DNA from: Ruminococcus sp.
GTDB taxonomy: Bacteria; Bacillota; Clostridia; Oscillospirales; Acutalibacteraceae
DNA length: 64,000 nucleotides
Direction: 5' to 3'
Assembly: GCA_017458845.1 (NCBI GenBank)
Contig: JAFSZY010000027.1
Coordinates: 1 to 64,000, forward strand
The notes beneath the pieces are model-generated. The model was not told where the DNA came from, did not search any database, and was given only the letters and a program-made list of their open reading frames with translations. A program made the translations under genes and the position numbers. Shown piece after piece: positions 51,597 through 59,345 of the stretch. Each line of letters starts with the position of its first letter. Within the stretch, counting starts at the first letter, position 1.

Positions 51597-52457
51597 ATGG
51601 AAGAGAAGAGTTATTATGTGCCGGATGTTATTTTTGAGCTGATACCTATAAAAAATCTCGTTTCAAATCAAAGGTATCAACGAAATCTTTCTCAGAGTCA
51701 CATAGCCCGTGCGGTTGCTGCTTTTGACCCACGGCAGATTAACCCGGTAAAAGTCAGCAGAAGAGACGGTATAAACTATGTATTTAACGGTCAGCATACG
51801 ATAGAAATTGTCGCACTTGCTTCCGGTTCACGCGAAACACCTGTGTGGTGTATGGTCTTTGAAGACCTTGATTATAAAGAAGAAGCGGACATCTTTGCCA
51901 ATCAGCAGAAATACGTTAAACCGCTCCAGCCTTATGAAGTGTTTATGGCAAACGTGGAAGCCGGAAACGATGACCAGCTTATCATCCTGAGCCTTGTTGA
52001 GTCTTACGGTTTGTCGCTCGGCACACAGAAGGGCCCGTGCGTAATTTGTGCCGTGTCTTCAGTTGAAGAGATATACCTGAAATACGGGTATCATACGCTT
52101 AACCGAGTCCTTCGCTTAATAATTGCCACTTGGGAAGGAGATCTCAATTCCTTCTCCTCGAATATGCTCAAAGGAGTTGCAAAACTCGTTGTCGCTTACG
52201 GAGATGCACTAAACGATGAAGTGTTTAAGGAAAAGCTCGGCTGTATGTCTATCAAACAACTGACAAGAACAGCTAAAGAGCGCAGACCCGGTTCGATGGG
52301 TTTTGCCGAAGCGATGGTCAACGAATATAACGGCAGAAAGAAGAATGTTGCAAATATGCTTCCTCTGAACAAGCTCCATACCCGCACAAGTCCAATTTTC
52401 TCCGACTTAGAGAGCGATTCCTCCGAAGAAACGGAAGAACCGCAAGCTCTTATTTAA
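51597..52457 (+). CDS. ParB/Srx-fold protein, type 2 (DUF6551-like)
   Basis: This 286-residue protein has a different ParB-like domain: FELIPIKNLVSNQRYQRNLS, VKVSRRDGINYVFNGQHTIE and WCMVFEDLDYKEEADIFANQ. The NGQH motif and the FANQQ helix fit the DUF6551-type proteins found next to mobile-element genes. It has an acidic tail. ATG follows the previous stop directly, with AAAGGAG before it. It is the last gene of the operon and converges with the recombinase gene at 52463 with only 5 bases between. Confidence 0.8.
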   Translation: MEEKSYYVPDVIFELIPIKNLVSNQRYQRNLSQSHIARAVAAFDPRQINPVKVSRRDGINYVFNGQHTIEIVALASGSRETPVWCMVFEDLDYKEEADIFANQQKYVKPLQPYEVFMANVEAGNDDQLIILSLVESYGLSLGTQKGPCVICAVSSVEEIYLKYGYHTLNRVLRLIIATWEGDLNSFSSNMLKGVAKLVVAYGDALNDEVFKEKLGCMSIKQLTRTAKERRPGSMGFAEAMVNEYNGRKKNVANMLPLNKLHTRTSPIFSDLESDSSEETEEPQALI

Positions 52458-52462
52458 CTGTT

Positions 52463-54049
52463 TTAAATCTCGATTTCCTGTCCGTTCAGGAACTTGTAAG
52501 TTTTCTTTCCGTCACGATGGACAGTTACAACATCAATCAAAGCGAGCCACAAACTGACATCGAAATCCTCTCGTGTGTCAAGCTCTTTAACTTTAAACAT
52601 AAAAGCACTTATTTCATCCGCTTTTCGCCGACGGCATTCTTTTTCTTCGTTCAGCTTATCGGCTTTGCTTTTTTCCTTTTCATAGCGGGATACTAATTCG
52701 TTGTATTTCCGTGTGAATTGCTCCTGATTCTGAGCGGAGACGGAGTTCTCCTGAATACAACGATTTGTAAGTTCAGTTATGATTTCGATTTCCTGTAAAA
52801 CGCTGCTTAGTTTTGAGTCTAATTCCGATGTATCGCACAAGACATCAAGCAGCGTTCTGCAATCGTCTATGATTTGCTCTTTGATTTCGGTAAGTGTATT
52901 TACTGCCTTAACAAAGCCTTCTTTTATCTCGTTCCCGTCTACGGAGGGAGTTCGGCAAATAGTATTATTGTATTTTGAGTTGCATTGCCATATTACACGC
53001 CGATATTTGTCGTTTGAATGCCACGTTTTTGAGCCGTAGAAGGAACCGCAGTCCTCACATACAATACGGCAACTCAGCGGGTCGGTGCATCTATATCTGC
53101 CTTTCAGTTCTTTCCTTCGTATGAATTCCCGCTGTACCAACTCCCACTCATCGGGAGGAATGATTGCAGGATGACTGTTCTGAACATAGTATTGAGGGAC
53201 TTCGCCCTCGTTGACTTTTTGTTTTTTAGATAAAAAATCGACAGTAAATGTCTTTTGCAGGCGTGCATCGCCCTTGTATTTTTCATTCTTGAGAATACTG
53301 TGTACTGTGCTGGTGCTCCATTTTTCTTTCCCACTTGGCGTGGGGATGTTTTGCTCAGTCAGATACTTTGCGATGCTAATGGGAGAATATCCCTCAATAA
53401 AACGTTTGTAAATCAAACGCACAATTTCGGCTTCTTCGGGTACGATTTCGGGGAGGTCATCTTTTCCTTTTCGGTAGCCGAGGAATTGCTTATACGGCAG
53501 AGTGATTTTCCCGTCTGCGAAACGCTTACGCTGTCCCCATGTTACGTTCTCGGAAATTGAGCGGCTTTCTTCCTGTGCAAGCGAGGACATTATTGTAAGA
53601 AGAACCTCGCCTTTGCTGTCAAAGGTATAGATGTTTTCTTTTTCAAAGAATACTTCTACGCCGTTTTCCTTGAGATCACGGACGTGGGTTAGGGTATCGA
53701 CGGTGTTGCGGGCAAACCTACTTATGGACTTTGTAATAATCAGGTCGATTTTGCCGTTCAGAGCGTCTTTTATCATCTCGTTAAAGCCGTCACGGTGTCT
53801 GGTATTTGTTCCGCTTATGCCTTCATCTGAATACACTTTTACGAATTCCCAATCCTTACGCTGTTTAATAAAATTTGTATAATAATCGATTTGCGCTTCA
53901 TAAGATGTGAACTGTTCGTCTGAGTCGGTACTGACTCGTGCATAAGCTGCTGTACGGCGCTTTTTGAACTGTTCGTCGCAGGAGTTCGTTATGGAACTGA
54001 GCTTCTGCGGTATTACCGTTACTTTTCTTCCTGTCATGCGTTCCTCCAT
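52463..54049 (-). CDS. Large serine recombinase (second of pair)
   Basis: This 528-residue recombinase has AYARVSTDSDEQFTSYEAQI with Ser40, VYSDEGISGTNTRHR, LIITKSISRFARNTVDTL, a Recombinase domain (EIVPEEAEIVRLIYKRFIEG), a zinc ribbon CRIVCEDCGSFYG with a CRTP end, and a coiled coil rich in Lys/Glu (about 420-490). This is the complete plan of TnpX- or phage-type integrases. It overlaps the recombinase upstream by 16 bases. Two recombinases in tandem occur in some elements of Clostridia and in SCC-type cassettes. Confidence 0.92.
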   Translation of the reverse strand: MEERMTGRKVTVIPQKLSSITNSCDEQFKKRRTAAYARVSTDSDEQFTSYEAQIDYYTNFIKQRKDWEFVKVYSDEGISGTNTRHRDGFNEMIKDALNGKIDLIITKSISRFARNTVDTLTHVRDLKENGVEVFFEKENIYTFDSKGEVLLTIMSSLAQEESRSISENVTWGQRKRFADGKITLPYKQFLGYRKGKDDLPEIVPEEAEIVRLIYKRFIEGYSPISIAKYLTEQNIPTPSGKEKWSTSTVHSILKNEKYKGDARLQKTFTVDFLSKKQKVNEGEVPQYYVQNSHPAIIPPDEWELVQREFIRRKELKGRYRCTDPLSCRIVCEDCGSFYGSKTWHSNDKYRRVIWQCNSKYNNTICRTPSVDGNEIKEGFVKAVNTLTEIKEQIIDDCRTLLDVLCDTSELDSKLSSVLQEIEIITELTNRCIQENSVSAQNQEQFTRKYNELVSRYEKEKSKADKLNEEKECRRRKADEISAFMFKVKELDTREDFDVSLWLALIDVVTVHRDGKKTYKFLNGQEIEI

Positions 54050-55332
54050 TGTATTATTGCTCGTTTTCTTGCTATTTCCTTCATCTCAGGAGTCCAGCTT
54101 TCAGCGCGTGACTTGTGATGCCATTCCCTTTCGATTGTTTCGCCGTTAGTCAGGTGGAATGTCAGCGTATGGTCAAGCGCAACGATGTCAATAATGCTAT
54201 CTGTCAAGTCATCTTCCGTAAAATCCGGGACTCCGATTATTTCGGATGTGATTTGGTATAAAAGGTCTTCGGGTATCCGGGGTTCTTGACATATGCTTTT
54301 TCCTTTCATAAGGAACATCCTGCAGTTCCAGAAATGCTTTTTGTTTGAACATCCTCGTTTATAGTTATACCCGCACTTTCCGCAGCGGATAAAACTTGTA
54401 AACATTGTAGTTGTGTAGCCTGAATACGGCAGACACTTCCTTGCTTTTTCAGCCATAATAACCTGCACTTGTTCAAACGTATCTGAATCGATAATACCGT
54501 CGTGGGTTTCTTCAGCATAATACTGCGGAAGCTGCCCCTTGTTTTTTAGCTTTTTCTTTTCGAGATGGTTGTTCATGTAGGTTTTCTGTAAAAGTGAATT
54601 ACCCGTATATTTTTCATTTCTAAGCATACAGGCTATTCGATATGCGTTCCACTCGCAGTCGTGCTTTGTAGTATAGCCTCTTTTATTAAGACTCTGAGCG
54701 ATTGAGTTCAGACTATCCCCGTTAATTGCGCGGGCAAAAATTTCTCTGACAATTTTCGCTTCTGTCGGGTTAATAACTAACCCTTTTTCTTTCTTGTCGT
54801 ATCCATACATCAGGCTCAAGTTGAAAATCTCCCCTTTTTCAAAACTTTTTCTAATTCGCCACTTCATGTTTTCGCTTGCCGAGTAGCTTTCGGCTTGTGC
54901 AAATGATGCGAGAATTGTAAGCATGAGCTCGCCTTCCGCTCCTGTGGAGTGCAGGTTCTGTTCCTCAAAGAATACATCAACTCCGATGTCTTTAAGCTCG
55001 CGGATTGTTTCTAAGAGTGATAGAGAGTTGCGGGAAAAGCGCGATATGGACTTTGTAATTATCATATCTACATTTCCGGCTCTGCACTCACTAAGCATAG
55101 TTTGGAACTGTTCTCTGTCCGATTTGGTTCCGGTTAACGCTTCGTCTGCATAGACTCCGCAAAAAAGCCATCCGACGTGCTTCTGAATGAGGTTGCTGTA
55201 GTAGCTGACCTGAGCTGCAAGAGAATGTTTCATGGCATCTTTGCCGGTGGATACTCTCGCATATGCAACAACTCTCAGCACCTTGGGCTGAACAGGTATT
55301 TCCCGTTCAAGTTTGGTTATTGTTCTTTCCAA
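54034..55332 (-). CDS. Large serine recombinase (first of pair)
   Basis: This 432-residue recombinase has VVAYARVSTGKDAMKHSLAA with Ser28, VYADEALTGTKSDREQF, MIITKSISRFSRNSLSLL, the Recombinase domain (LVINPTEAKIVREIFARAIN) and a zinc ribbon IRCGKCGYNYKRGC...CRMF. A long coiled coil is missing, so it is shorter than its partner and may depend on it. GGAGGTGG precedes the start. The two may form one integration/excision machine for the prophage to the right. Confidence 0.92.
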   Translation of the reverse strand: MERTITKLEREIPVQPKVLRVVAYARVSTGKDAMKHSLAAQVSYYSNLIQKHVGWLFCGVYADEALTGTKSDREQFQTMLSECRAGNVDMIITKSISRFSRNSLSLLETIRELKDIGVDVFFEEQNLHSTGAEGELMLTILASFAQAESYSASENMKWRIRKSFEKGEIFNLSLMYGYDKKEKGLVINPTEAKIVREIFARAINGDSLNSIAQSLNKRGYTTKHDCEWNAYRIACMLRNEKYTGNSLLQKTYMNNHLEKKKLKNKGQLPQYYAEETHDGIIDSDTFEQVQVIMAEKARKCLPYSGYTTTMFTSFIRCGKCGYNYKRGCSNKKHFWNCRMFLMKGKSICQEPRIPEDLLYQITSEIIGVPDFTEDDLTDSIIDIVALDHTLTFHLTNGETIEREWHHKSRAESWTPEMKEIARKRAIIQWRNA

Positions 55333-55363
55333 AAATCCACCTCCTTTTATTGTGTGCTACATA

Positions 55364-55564
55364 TTAACTCTGAAGTGAAACACTATCAAGGGGTTCGGGA
55401 GATTTATTTCGGAAAATACTATCCAAATAAATTCCATACTTTTTAGCCATGATTGTATCAGATGCGACGTACTCCTTTTCGCTTACTATTCCTTTTCGGT
55501 AGAGGAGAGAAACCGTGGACATAGCAATTCTGTATTTATAAACGGAATCAGAGTATTCAGCCAT
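55364..55564 (-). CDS. Small SHOCT-like protein before the recombinases, 66 aa
   Basis: A short helical protein (YKYRIAMSTVSLLYRKGIVS, EKEYVASDTIMAKKYGIYLD) that ends PLDSVSLQS. The short helix pair GIVSEKEY looks like a SHOCT motif. The start at 55564 overlaps the stop of the zinc-finger gene by 8 bases. Genes of this kind are common just before serine recombinases. A decayed copy of its end (LDIVSTQS) is present at about 32290-32315. Confidence 0.65.
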   Translation of the reverse strand: MAEYSDSVYKYRIAMSTVSLLYRKGIVSEKEYVASDTIMAKKYGIYLDSIFRNKSPEPLDSVSLQS

Positions 55565-55940
55565 TATTGTTCGCCGCCTTTCTTCGAGCCTGTGCATAGC
55601 AACTACGAGAGCAGTATTTCCGGGGTTCCGCTTTATAGCATTTGATTGTCCGGTGACAAATCGGGCATATCTGTGTGTGATGTGGCTTCCTGTTTTTTAA
55701 ATCCGTGTGATGATTCCACCAATCCATCCTGCATTTTGCAGAGCAGAACCTTTTTGCCTTTCTATGGGGAGACTGAAGGACAACGGCACCGCATTGCGGA
55801 CAGGTCGGAGCTTCTACAGAATTACGGGAACAGTAGCTTCTTACACTGCTTGACTTAAGGCCTAATTCTTCTGCTATTTTGGAAGAATTAAATCCTTGCT
55901 GCCTGAGTTCTTGGATTTTTTCCTTTTCAAAATCAGTCAT
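55557..55940 (-). CDS. HTH and double zinc-finger protein, 127 aa
   Basis: The N-terminus has a sigma-region-4-like helix-turn-helix (EKIQELRQQGFNSSKIAEEL, LKSSSVRSYCSRN). Two zinc knuckles follow: CPQCGAV...RFCSAKC and CPICHRT...KYCSRSC. Such proteins often precede recombinase pairs in Clostridia and may control excision or transcription. The ATG at 55940 follows AAGGGTG and is preferred to an upstream frame start. A gap of 135 bases before the toxin gene has no gene. Confidence 0.75.
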   Translation of the reverse strand: MTDFEKEKIQELRQQGFNSSKIAEELGLKSSSVRSYCSRNSVEAPTCPQCGAVVLQSPHRKAKRFCSAKCRMDWWNHHTDLKNRKPHHTQICPICHRTIKCYKAEPRKYCSRSCYAQARRKAANNNG

Positions 55941-56075
55941 TTTTTCACACCCTTCACTATATAACGGTGGGAAGGGCTGTTTGTCCACCCTAATACGAAA
56001 ATTTTATAAAAAATACCCACACTAAACCGTGATGGAATAGTGTGGGAAGAAATATTTGTCTTGGTGCTCGTACGA

Positions 56076-56357
56076 TTAGTCTAAATCAAGATTACTGTGA
56101 GATCCGGTGCGTGCTAATACTAAAACAAGTTCGTTTTTATCAATTCGATAAATAAGCAACCAGTCAGGTTCAATATGGCACTCTCTATAACCGTTCCAAT
56201 TCCCTGTTAAAGAATGATCTTTGTTTTTTGGTGGAAGAGGAATTCCGTCTTGTAGAAGGTCGATAATTTCCTTGAATTTTTTAACACTGCAACCGCTCTT
56301 TATTGCCTTTTTGAAATCTTTTTTAAACTTAGATGTTCGGATTACATCATATTTCAT
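56076..56357 (-). CDS. YafQ-family toxin of a type II toxin-antitoxin pair
   Basis: This 93-residue mRNA interferase of the RelE/YafQ superfamily starts YDVIRTSKFKKDFKKAIKSG and has KDHSLTGNWNGYRECHIEPD, WLLIYRID and TGSHSNLD. The His and Asp/Glu positions of YafQ (HxL, EC HI, GSH) are present. It overlaps the antitoxin gene by one base. It should cleave mRNA at the ribosome when the antitoxin is degraded. It lies between recombinase and lysis genes of the prophage, an accessory position. Confidence 0.88.
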   Translation of the reverse strand: MKYDVIRTSKFKKDFKKAIKSGCSVKKFKEIIDLLQDGIPLPPKNKDHSLTGNWNGYRECHIEPDWLLIYRIDKNELVLVLARTGSHSNLDLD

Positions 56358-56551
56358 CAGCTTAGTAACTCCTCAATCAAATCATCTGAATTGGAAAATC
56401 TCAAAGCTGTTGGATCCTCTATGGCTGCATCGGCTTCAAGGCGTGCCAGAGTGTTCTCATCAAGCATAAGCGCCAGAAAAGCTTCAATCTTTTCTTCGGG
56501 TAACTGATTAATTAGGCTAATTGCTATTTCGCGTGTACTCATAAAGTTCAT
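56357..56551 (-). CDS. Antitoxin partner of YafQ, 64 aa
   Basis: A small acidic protein (STREIAISLINQLPEEKIEA, FLALMLDENTLARLEADAAI) ending FSNSDDLIEELLS. It is directly upstream of the toxin with its stop overlapping the toxin start. It does not look like RelB/DinJ, but LINQLPEEKIEAFL is a common start among small antitoxins of YafQ pairs in Bacillota. An alternative start lies at 56542. Confidence 0.75.
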   Translation of the reverse strand: MNFMSTREIAISLINQLPEEKIEAFLALMLDENTLARLEADAAIEDPTALRFSNSDDLIEELLS

Positions 56552-56640
56552 CTTCTTTCTTAATAAAAATGAATAATACGTTCCATATATTTATTATATA
56601 TTATTTATACTCTTTTTACAAGTATAGTTTATGCTATTTT

Positions 56641-57234
56641 TTATATTTTAGTTTTAGCGAAATGACACTTTTGGATTTCGCATTGATTTCGCTTCGATTT
56701 CGTTTGCGATTTCGCTAAAGTTTCGTTAACGTACTGAAGGATTCTTCTGACTATATCCAAAGAGAGCTTGCTAACATCGCCGTTCTTTAAAAAGGCGTTT
56801 GCATTACCGGGGTTTAAGTTGAGATTTTTATAGACAGAATAATTTGATATTCTCTTTTCGCCTTGTACCGCTACAATCTTTTCGTGCATCAGAAGTTTTA
56901 TCTTGTCTTCGTTTGCTTTGTTGTTTTTTCTGACGAGATAATTATCATAAATAGTTTTGTATTCACTTAACGCGGGATCGGAGAGATTGTTTTCTAAACC
57001 ATCTATCTTTATGTTTGACAATTTAGCACAGCCTTCTGAAAGGTATGGATACTTTTTAATGAGATGTGCCTTTAAGTCTTTTTTAGTGAACAACGAGATA
57101 TAAAAAACGACAGCATCTTTAAGACGTGCGTTATGTCCGCACATCGCAGAAAACCGATATAAAGATTTTCCGGATGCACCCGACAATTCACACATCTGTC
57201 TTTCCAGATAGCTTTTAAAGGTTAACGCTCTCAT
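56641..57234 (-). CDS. Prophage-region protein with a possible HTH, 197 aa
   Basis: The protein is basic and helical, with SLYRFSAMCGHNARLKDAVV early and KNLNLNPGNANAFLKNGDVS, LSLDIVRRIL near the end, which look like parts of a phage-type helix-turn-helix. AAGGACG precedes ATG. Two perfect palindromes lie directly upstream (57251-57279), as expected for an autoregulator. Its 3' end is made of GCGAAATC repeats at the DNA level. Function is unknown; repressor is an inference. Confidence 0.6.
   Translation of the reverse strand: MRALTFKSYLERQMCELSGASGKSLYRFSAMCGHNARLKDAVVFYISLFTKKDLKAHLIKKYPYLSEGCAKLSNIKIDGLENNLSDPALSEYKTIYDNYLVRKNNKANEDKIKLLMHEKIVAVQGEKRISNYSVYKNLNLNPGNANAFLKNGDVSKLSLDIVRRILQYVNETLAKSQTKSKRNQCEIQKCHFAKTKI
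56674..56725. repeat. Five GATTTCG repeats phased at 11-12 bp
   Basis: GATTTCG starts at 56674, 56685, 56696 and 56708, with a degenerate AGTTTCG at 56719, so copies are spaced 11, 11, 12 and 11 bases. They lie within the end of the gene above. The spacing is near one helical turn, which would put the same bases on one face of the helix. Confidence 0.7.
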
Positions 57235-57250
57235 TTAATTTCGTCCTTAT

Positions 57251-57279
57251 AATGCGCATTAAATAATAGTATTATTTAA
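57251..57279. promoter_or_regulatory. Paired palindromes upstream of the prophage-region gene
   Basis: AATGCGCATT (57251-57260) and TTAAATAATAGTATTATTTAA (57259-57279) are perfect palindromes, side by side. They lie 17-45 bases before the ATG at 57234 and are likely operators or a promoter-operator unit. Confidence 0.6.
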
Positions 57280-57330
57280 CTTATTTTATTACGTTGCTTT
57301 TGAATTGTCAACATTGTTTTTAAATGTCGT

Positions 57331-57377
57331 CGAAAAAAAGAAAAAGCCTCCCATATCCATTTAGGACATGAGAGGCT
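57331..57377 (-). terminator. Terminator of the phage late operon
   Basis: On the minus strand AGCCTCTCATGTCC and GGATATGGGAGGCT pair with small mismatches and are followed by TTTTTCTTTTTTT. It directly follows the amidase gene. Confidence 0.85.
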
Positions 57378-57388
57378 GAAAGCTGATA

Positions 57389-58369
57389 TTATTTGGAGAG
57401 CGTGATCTGGAAGCGGTCGAGGGATTTGCCTTTCGTGCCGACGTAGCCCTTCTGTCCGCTTGTTTTCTCGTTATCGTATTGATATGAACCGTAGTCCTTT
57501 TTCTTCGCAGACGCGCGATATTTCGCCCTGTAAGCGCCCTTTGCTTTCTTAAGGTCTGCCGGGGTAGTGTAGATTACCTGAATCATATCTATCGGCTTGC
57601 CATTTCCGGCATAACCATTTATGTAGTCAGCGGTGTTATACCCTGTGACGAAGGGAAGCCAATCGCCGCCTTTAACGTGGACACGGTATTTGATTTTACC
57701 GTTTGTCACCTTGATTGCAACATCGGTGATTGCTTTTCCGACAATTCCGGCATAATCCTCAAGATTTTTAACGGGAGGCAACCATGCGCCGCCTGCCTTA
57801 ACCTTGTAATAAACCGAAGGCTTTACAGGAGTGACAGTCGCAGAGCCTAACTGAGCGTTTACCTCTTTGGCAATCTGACCGTGGAGATTGTAAAGATAAT
57901 CTCCCGGACACGACTTGTTTGCGTAGTCGCGGTGAACAGTCATATTACAGCCGTTGAGATGGTTTACTCGGTTGTTTTTGCTCGTTGACCATACAAGTTT
58001 CTTGATGCCGTTACGCTTGCAGATATCCACAAGCAGTTTAATCAAAGCCTTGTACGCCTTATCATTTACGCGGTAGGGTTCGTAGGTGTCGGAAGCGACC
58101 TCTATGGTTACAGCTCGCTGGTCGTTTGAATATGAGGAAGATGTCCACGCAGCACAATCCTCTGCTACATACATACCAATTCTGCCATCGTATCCGATGC
58201 CGTAATTGGAGCTTGCCTCACGGCTTGAACTTGCAAAGACTGAACCGAGGGTTTCGACCGAACATTGCCCCACAACACAATGGATTGTCACAGTATCGAT
58301 TACATGGTTTCTTTTCCCGTACTGATTCGGAGAAATTCTTGTGTAATTAACAAGTGGGCTGTTACTCAT
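57389..58369 (-). CDS. Phage endolysin, N-acetylmuramoyl-L-alanine amidase
   Basis: This 326-residue enzyme should cut the amide bond between MurNAc and L-alanine in peptidoglycan. The N-terminal Amidase_2 domain (about 1-175) has the zinc ligands in VTIHCVVGQCS, VHRDYANKSC and CPGDY, and the catalytic region AVTIEVASD. The C-terminal half has two similar modules (VKAGGAWLPPVKN and VKGGDWLPFVTG, with YAG..GKPI/A segments), which likely bind the cell wall. It is the last gene of the lysis cassette, with AAAGGAG before ATG and a terminator after the stop. Confidence 0.93.
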   Translation of the reverse strand: MSNSPLVNYTRISPNQYGKRNHVIDTVTIHCVVGQCSVETLGSVFASSSREASSNYGIGYDGRIGMYVAEDCAAWTSSSYSNDQRAVTIEVASDTYEPYRVNDKAYKALIKLLVDICKRNGIKKLVWSTSKNNRVNHLNGCNMTVHRDYANKSCPGDYLYNLHGQIAKEVNAQLGSATVTPVKPSVYYKVKAGGAWLPPVKNLEDYAGIVGKAITDVAIKVTNGKIKYRVHVKGGDWLPFVTGYNTADYINGYAGNGKPIDMIQVIYTTPADLKKAKGAYRAKYRASAKKKDYGSYQYDNEKTSGQKGYVGTKGKSLDRFQITLSK

Positions 58370-58457
58370 GGTTTTCGTCTCCTTTGTTGTTACTTAAGTT
58401 TTCGAGCGTTTCAGCCGGAAGCTCATCCGGGGTGATAATGTTTTTATCTTCATTCAT
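58362..58457 (-). CDS. Very short coupled protein between holin and endolysin, 31 aa
   Basis: An open reading frame of 31 codons reads MNEDKNIITPDELPAETLEN and ends GDENHE. Its start lies in the holin stop (ATGAATGA) and its stop lies in the first codons of the amidase, so all three are coupled. It carries the amidase ribosome binding site. It may be a true small protein or only a translational bridge. Confidence 0.5.
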   Translation of the reverse strand: MNEDKNIITPDELPAETLENLSNNKGDENHE

Positions 58458-58665
58458 CGGTTGCGTCCTCCTTTACTTCAGGTAGTCCCGCGATGGATGT
58501 GAGAAGTGAAAGAATGCCTGCGAGAAGTGATGCGGATAATACAGCAATCCAATTCACATCATCCAAAAGCGCCGAGACACCTATGGTTGCAATTGCGGTT
58601 TGTGCGACGGTTTTCAAGGCTCTGATTCCAGCGGCCTTGATCCAATCTTCAAATTTGTGTTTCAT
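58450..58665 (-). CDS. Phage holin, r1t type
   Basis: This 71-residue protein has two hydrophobic helices (about 12-32 and 38-60) and the start FEDWIKAAGIRALKTVAQTA, then LLDDVNWIAVLSASLLAGIL, as in the r1t holin family (PF16945). It should form the membrane lesion that lets the amidase reach the wall. GGAGG precedes ATG. It is directly upstream of the amidase in the lysis cassette. Confidence 0.9.
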   Translation of the reverse strand: MKHKFEDWIKAAGIRALKTVAQTAIATIGVSALLDDVNWIAVLSASLLAGILSLLTSIAGLPEVKEDATDE

Positions 58666-58717
58666 AGTGATACCTCCAAGATGTATAAAAATAGCACCGG
58701 CAAATAAATGCCGATGC

Positions 58718-59080
58718 TTAGTCGATAATATTATCTACTCCGTGTTGTGTAAGAAAGGCTCGTATTTCGTTTTTTACTTCGCCTTCCTCTTTCAGCGCGT
58801 CTGTCATATCTCCGTTGCAGTTTGCGTCGGGGATGCGTTGTACTGCTTTTGCGGTTGCCTCGCTTAATGTTATTGAAGCCATAAGCCCTTTGATTACTTT
58901 GAGCTCAAAATCTTTACGAGAGTTTTCTTTGTCCTGCTCTCGTTTTTGTCTTTCTGTTTTGTTGCGCTCAAGCTCATTCTTTATGTCCTGCTTTGTTTTG
59001 CGCTGTGACAGGTAGTCAATGAAGCCAACGGTAATAGCAGTAGCTCCCGCGATAATGGCGCAGATGATTGCCTCAGTCAA
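58718..59080 (-). CDS. Small membrane-anchored coiled-coil phage protein, 120 aa
   Basis: The protein has an N-terminal membrane helix (AIICAIIAGATAITVGFIDY) followed by a charged coiled coil (KTKQDIKNELERNKTERQKR) and a tail ending THGVDNIID-like QHGVDNIID. GGAGGTGAT lies 5 bases before a TTG start at 59080, chosen because the frame upstream overlaps the preceding gene. It is in the place of a second lysis-cassette or hemolysin XhlA-like gene in many phages; that role is inferred. Confidence 0.7.
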   Translation of the reverse strand: MTEAIICAIIAGATAITVGFIDYLSQRKTKQDIKNELERNKTERQKREQDKENSRKDFELKVIKGLMASITLSEATAKAVQRIPDANCNGDMTDALKEEGEVKNEIRAFLTQHGVDNIID

Positions 59081-59081
59081 T

Positions 59082-59333
59082 TCAATCACCTCCGTATTCA
59101 GGGTCAGGGACGGTTGGCGTGTCACCCCACATAGCAAGAATAACGTTTACAATGTTTTCGGGTAATGCTTCTGACACTTGCTGTCTGCCGGTTGGAGAGT
59201 TAGCGTAACACATACGGCTTCTTTCAAGCTCGTAAATCTTACCGTCAACTTTCGCTCTTGCTATGCTGAGTACGTTGACTGACGAAGTTGTCAGTTGTTC
59301 AAGGGTGTATTCATAAGTGATTTTTGATGCCAT
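59082..59333 (-). CDS. Small phage protein of unknown function, 83 aa
   Basis: A small protein (KITYEYTLEQLTTSSVNVLS, KVDGKIYELERSRMCYANSP) between the baseplate and lysis genes. GGAGG lies before ATG at 59333; it starts 12 bases after the baseplate gene stop. XkdX-like or other small tail-lysis linker proteins occupy this place in related phages, but I recognise no family. Confidence 0.7.
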   Translation of the reverse strand: MASKITYEYTLEQLTTSSVNVLSIARAKVDGKIYELERSRMCYANSPTGRQQVSEALPENIVNVILAMWGDTPTVPDPEYGGD

Positions 59334-59345
59334 AATAACCTCCAA

